A stretch of 34,595 nucleotides of DNA from contig JADGCS010000044.1 in the NCBI GenBank assembly GCA_015228875.1, positions 1-34,595 of the forward strand. The letters are read 5' to 3'. Positions within the stretch are counted from its first letter, which is position 1, and every line of letters starts with the position of its first letter. Positions 32,619 to 34,595 of the stretch are shown one piece after another. A program made the position numbers and the translations under genes. The DNA is from Deltaproteobacteria bacterium (lineage in GTDB: Bacteria > UBA10199 > JADGCS01). Below the pieces are notes generated by a model. The model did no database searches. It had not been told where the DNA came from and was given only the letters and a program-made list of their open reading frames with translations.

Positions 32619-33425
32619 TTAGACTCTGTTCTTCTTAAAGGCCCTGACTCGCTTTCGTGTGAGTTTCATCGCAAGATCAAAAATAAAATCAGGCGTTAAA
32701 GAACATAATTTTGCAAAAATCATCATCTGCCACGGAAAAAAATAGCGGGTCTTCTTTTTTTTGATGGCCCTGTAGATTTTATCTGCGGCCTTCTCTGCCG
32801 ACATCAGCCAGGGCATGGAACCGTTTTTTTCGGTCATGGGTGTCTTGATAAAACCCGGGTGTATGGACGTTACGGCAATGTGATTTGCACACACATCTGT
32901 GCGCAGGGACTCCATAAAGACCGAAAATGCGGCCTTAGAGGCGCAGTAAGCCGATGTCTGCGGCAGACCGCGTATCGACGCAATACTGGAAATCCCCACA
33001 ATGTGGCCAAAACCCTGCCTGAGCATGATGTCCTTACCCGCCTCGATTGTAGCAACAGCGCCGAGAAGATTGGTTTGAAACGTGTGAAGACTGTGCACCC
33101 ATGTATTTTCCCACTCGTTGGTTTTATAACCAATCCCTGCATTGGCAATGAGAAGATCAAGGGTCGCAAAATGACTGCACGCCTCTTTTATTTGCAACAT
33201 GTGCCTTTCATGATCAGTGACATCGGAAGGAACAACGTGAATTTTTTGAGCGGGGTGCCGTGCCTGAAGGATTGCTTTTAATTCTTCGAGCCGGGAGTTG
33301 CTGCGTGCCATCAGGATAAGATTGTACCCACGCAAAGCAAGCAGAACAGCAAGGGCTCTGCCAATACCAGTGCCAGCCCCTGTAATCAAGGCTGTCTGTG
33401 ATGCTGTCAGCGTCTCTGTGTTCAT
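32619..33425 (-). CDS. Short-chain dehydrogenase/reductase family protein
   Basis: This 268-aa classical SDR has the cofactor motif GAGTGIG (16-22), NAGIG (95-99), catalytic Ser147 and YCASK (Tyr160, Lys164), then IHPGFIKTPM. LMARSN after the second strand suggests NADP(H) over NAD(H). A basic C-terminal tail (KLTRKRVRAFKKNR) is like that of membrane- or lipid-associated SDRs. AGGA precedes ATG 33425 by four bases. The gene is followed after 17 bases by the receiver/ATP-grasp gene, so they are probably co-transcribed. The substrate is unknown; the lipid kinase gene upstream hints at lipid metabolism. Confidence 0.92.
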   Translation of the reverse strand: MNTETLTASQTALITGAGTGIGRALAVLLALRGYNLILMARSNSRLEELKAILQARHPAQKIHVVPSDVTDHERHMLQIKEACSHFATLDLLIANAGIGYKTNEWENTWVHSLHTFQTNLLGAVATIEAGKDIMLRQGFGHIVGISSIASIRGLPQTSAYCASKAAFSVFMESLRTDVCANHIAVTSIHPGFIKTPMTEKNGSMPWLMSAEKAADKIYRAIKKKKTRYFFPWQMMIFAKLCSLTPDFIFDLAMKLTRKRVRAFKKNRV

Positions 33426-33435
33426 AGGATCCTGT

Positions 33436-33525
33436 CATAACCCGCACAAGGCTGGAAATACTACGCGGGCTGGCACCTCGTAAAATACTGTTGCCGAAAC
33501 GCGTAGCAAAAACCTACCTAGGTTC
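33436..33525 (+). repeat. Dispersed structured repeat, copy 3 (diverged)
   Basis: CATAACCCGCACAAGGC starts the unit. The inverted arms CTACGCG (33461-33467) and CGCGTAG (33500-33506) are unchanged. The terminal hairpin is AACCTA-CC-TAGGTT (33511-33524): both sides of one base pair differ from copies 1 and 2. The loop between the arms has diverged but keeps GGCA/TGCC-type pairing. It lies between the SDR and lipid-kinase genes. Confidence 0.85.
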
Positions 33526-33528
33526 ATA

Positions 33529-34458
33529 TTACACCAACACCGTAATCTCGGGGCCCACGGATAGTTTGAATTCTTTGACACCGCGGTCGATCATATCCCC
33601 ATCGATGGTAAAGGGCATGGGCTCGGCGCAGATAATCTCCATCGTCTGTGCCGGTCCTTCCACCAATCCAGGATCACCAGACGGTGTGCCATCATGAAGT
33701 TTCTTTAACAGCATGAGTGTCTGGTGCGGCGTCAGGCTCATCCCAATCGCGTGAAAGAGTTCGTTCTGGGTCAGCATCGAATTGAAAACATTAAAATCAA
33801 GACCCAGTTGACGGATCGAACCCGAAAAAACTGCCGTGTAATTTGCAAACGGCCACTTTTGTCCGTTAACATAGACATCGGCGTCAAAGCGTTTGAACAT
33901 CTTCTGGATAAGTTTACCATTGCAGGCCGCGGAGAGAATAGAGCGCACAAGCGCCTTTGCGGCTATATAAGGGTTGAGTTGTGGATAGCTGTAGTAAAAA
34001 TCCATGAAGTTGAAAATAACACCCATGCCAAAGATACAGCCGTACTCGTTGTTGATTTTTGTAAGCCTGAGTTTTCTGTGATCAAACGGTCTGTCCTCGT
34101 GATACCTGATGAGCAGGTCTGACATGAGTTTCTCGGTGTTGCCTTTAATCCCCATGGTCGCCGCGATGGTGTTGAGTGTGCCGCCCCTTAAAAAATATAT
34201 TTTGGGCAGGGGTTTTTCTCCGTAGACATTAATGAAGGTGGTCAACGTGCAGTGAATGGTCCCGTCTCCGCCGGATATCGCTAATACGTCGATGTTGCGT
34301 GTTTTAAACTCCTCGGCCACCCGGTAGAGATCGTCAAGGTCATCCGTTGGCTTGCAGCTTGCCTTGTCCCCGATAATAAAGGCCATGTGATTAAGCTTGT
34401 CGGGATTTTTTTTGTATTTCTTTGAAAAGGGATTAAGCACAACACCAATACCGGACAT
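33529..34458 (-). CDS. Diacylglycerol/sphingosine kinase-type lipid kinase
   Basis: The 309-aa product is a DAGK-catalytic-domain protein of the YegS/DgkB kind, which phosphorylates lipid hydroxyls with ATP at the inner membrane. Visible marks are GVVLNPFSKK at the start, the nucleotide motif ISGGDGTIH (GGDGT at 63-67), RGGTLNTIAATMGI (about 91-104), and a C-terminal beta-sandwich with EPMPFTIDGDMID. I chose ATG 34458, which has GGGG eight bases upstream; a GTG at 34491 has AAGGG only two bases away. It is followed by repeat copy 3 and then the SDR gene. The 137 bases to the right edge contain no gene that I can see. Confidence 0.9.
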   Translation of the reverse strand: MSGIGVVLNPFSKKYKKNPDKLNHMAFIIGDKASCKPTDDLDDLYRVAEEFKTRNIDVLAISGGDGTIHCTLTTFINVYGEKPLPKIYFLRGGTLNTIAATMGIKGNTEKLMSDLLIRYHEDRPFDHRKLRLTKINNEYGCIFGMGVIFNFMDFYYSYPQLNPYIAAKALVRSILSAACNGKLIQKMFKRFDADVYVNGQKWPFANYTAVFSGSIRQLGLDFNVFNSMLTQNELFHAIGMSLTPHQTLMLLKKLHDGTPSGDPGLVEGPAQTMEIICAEPMPFTIDGDMIDRGVKEFKLSVGPEITVLV

Positions 34459-34595
34459 GATAGTAACCCCGAATTTAACATGAACCGTCACAACCCTTTT
34501 AACCGTCCCATGTTAAACTCAAGACCTTGAATCAAACACACCAGCGTGATCAGCCCGCAAAGCTGATCCCCACCACCAATTACGAACTACGAACC

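Overview
The window carries 24 intact or nearly intact protein genes, one gene fragment cut by the left edge, one transposase relic, and an unusual number of palindromic repeats. The gene content suggests a Gram-negative bacterium: a TamB-like envelope protein, the murein-recycling ligase Mpl, an OmpA-type outer-membrane protein, and the block rpiB-glyA-nrdR-ribD next to DUF177-rpmF-acpP, which is familiar from deltaproteobacteria-type lineages. I cannot place it more exactly from sequence alone. I recognise no tRNA, rRNA or CRISPR array.

Layout. 1-541 (minus): 5' part of an endonuclease III-type glycosylase and a small unknown gene. 597-6331 (plus): mpl, tamB-like and ogt. 6632-10685 (plus): a tight three-gene operon of an alpha/beta hydrolase, a GNAT acyltransferase fused to a cyclic-nucleotide-binding domain, and a VAO/4-cresol-dehydrogenase-type flavoprotein. 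10953-13889: a 978-residue orphan with an HExxH motif. 17407-13963 (minus): rpiB, glyA, a MITE, nrdR, ribD. 17503-18584 (plus): DUF177, rpmF, acpP and a clear terminator. 18677-22152: an OmpA-like porin, a secreted choice-of-anchor-type protein and a small membrane protein. 22157-23617 (minus): a ribonucleotide-reductase-fold protein whose catalytic motif is destroyed (NPCGE replaced by NLQGQ). 23844-27557: smc. 27558-29545: a small AT-rich, scrambled island (MITE, Cys-rich ORF, SEC-C protein, IS3-type relic) bracketed by two 48-bp copies of the smc 3' end. 29602-34458 (minus): a receiver/PEP-synthase-like protein, an SDR and a diacylglycerol-kinase-type lipid kinase.

Most interesting points. 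(1) The RNR-like pseudoenzyme at 22157-23617. (2) A three-copy dispersed repeat at 2081, 23641 and 33436; its nested inverted repeats include a terminal hairpin with a compensatory base-pair change. (3) The hydrolase/GNAT-CNB/flavoprotein operon, which looks like a cyclic-nucleotide-controlled acyl-transfer pathway without an obvious described counterpart. (4) The duplicated smc 3' end flanking an accessory island, which resembles an integration footprint. (5) A MITE whose edge supplies the stop codon of glyA.
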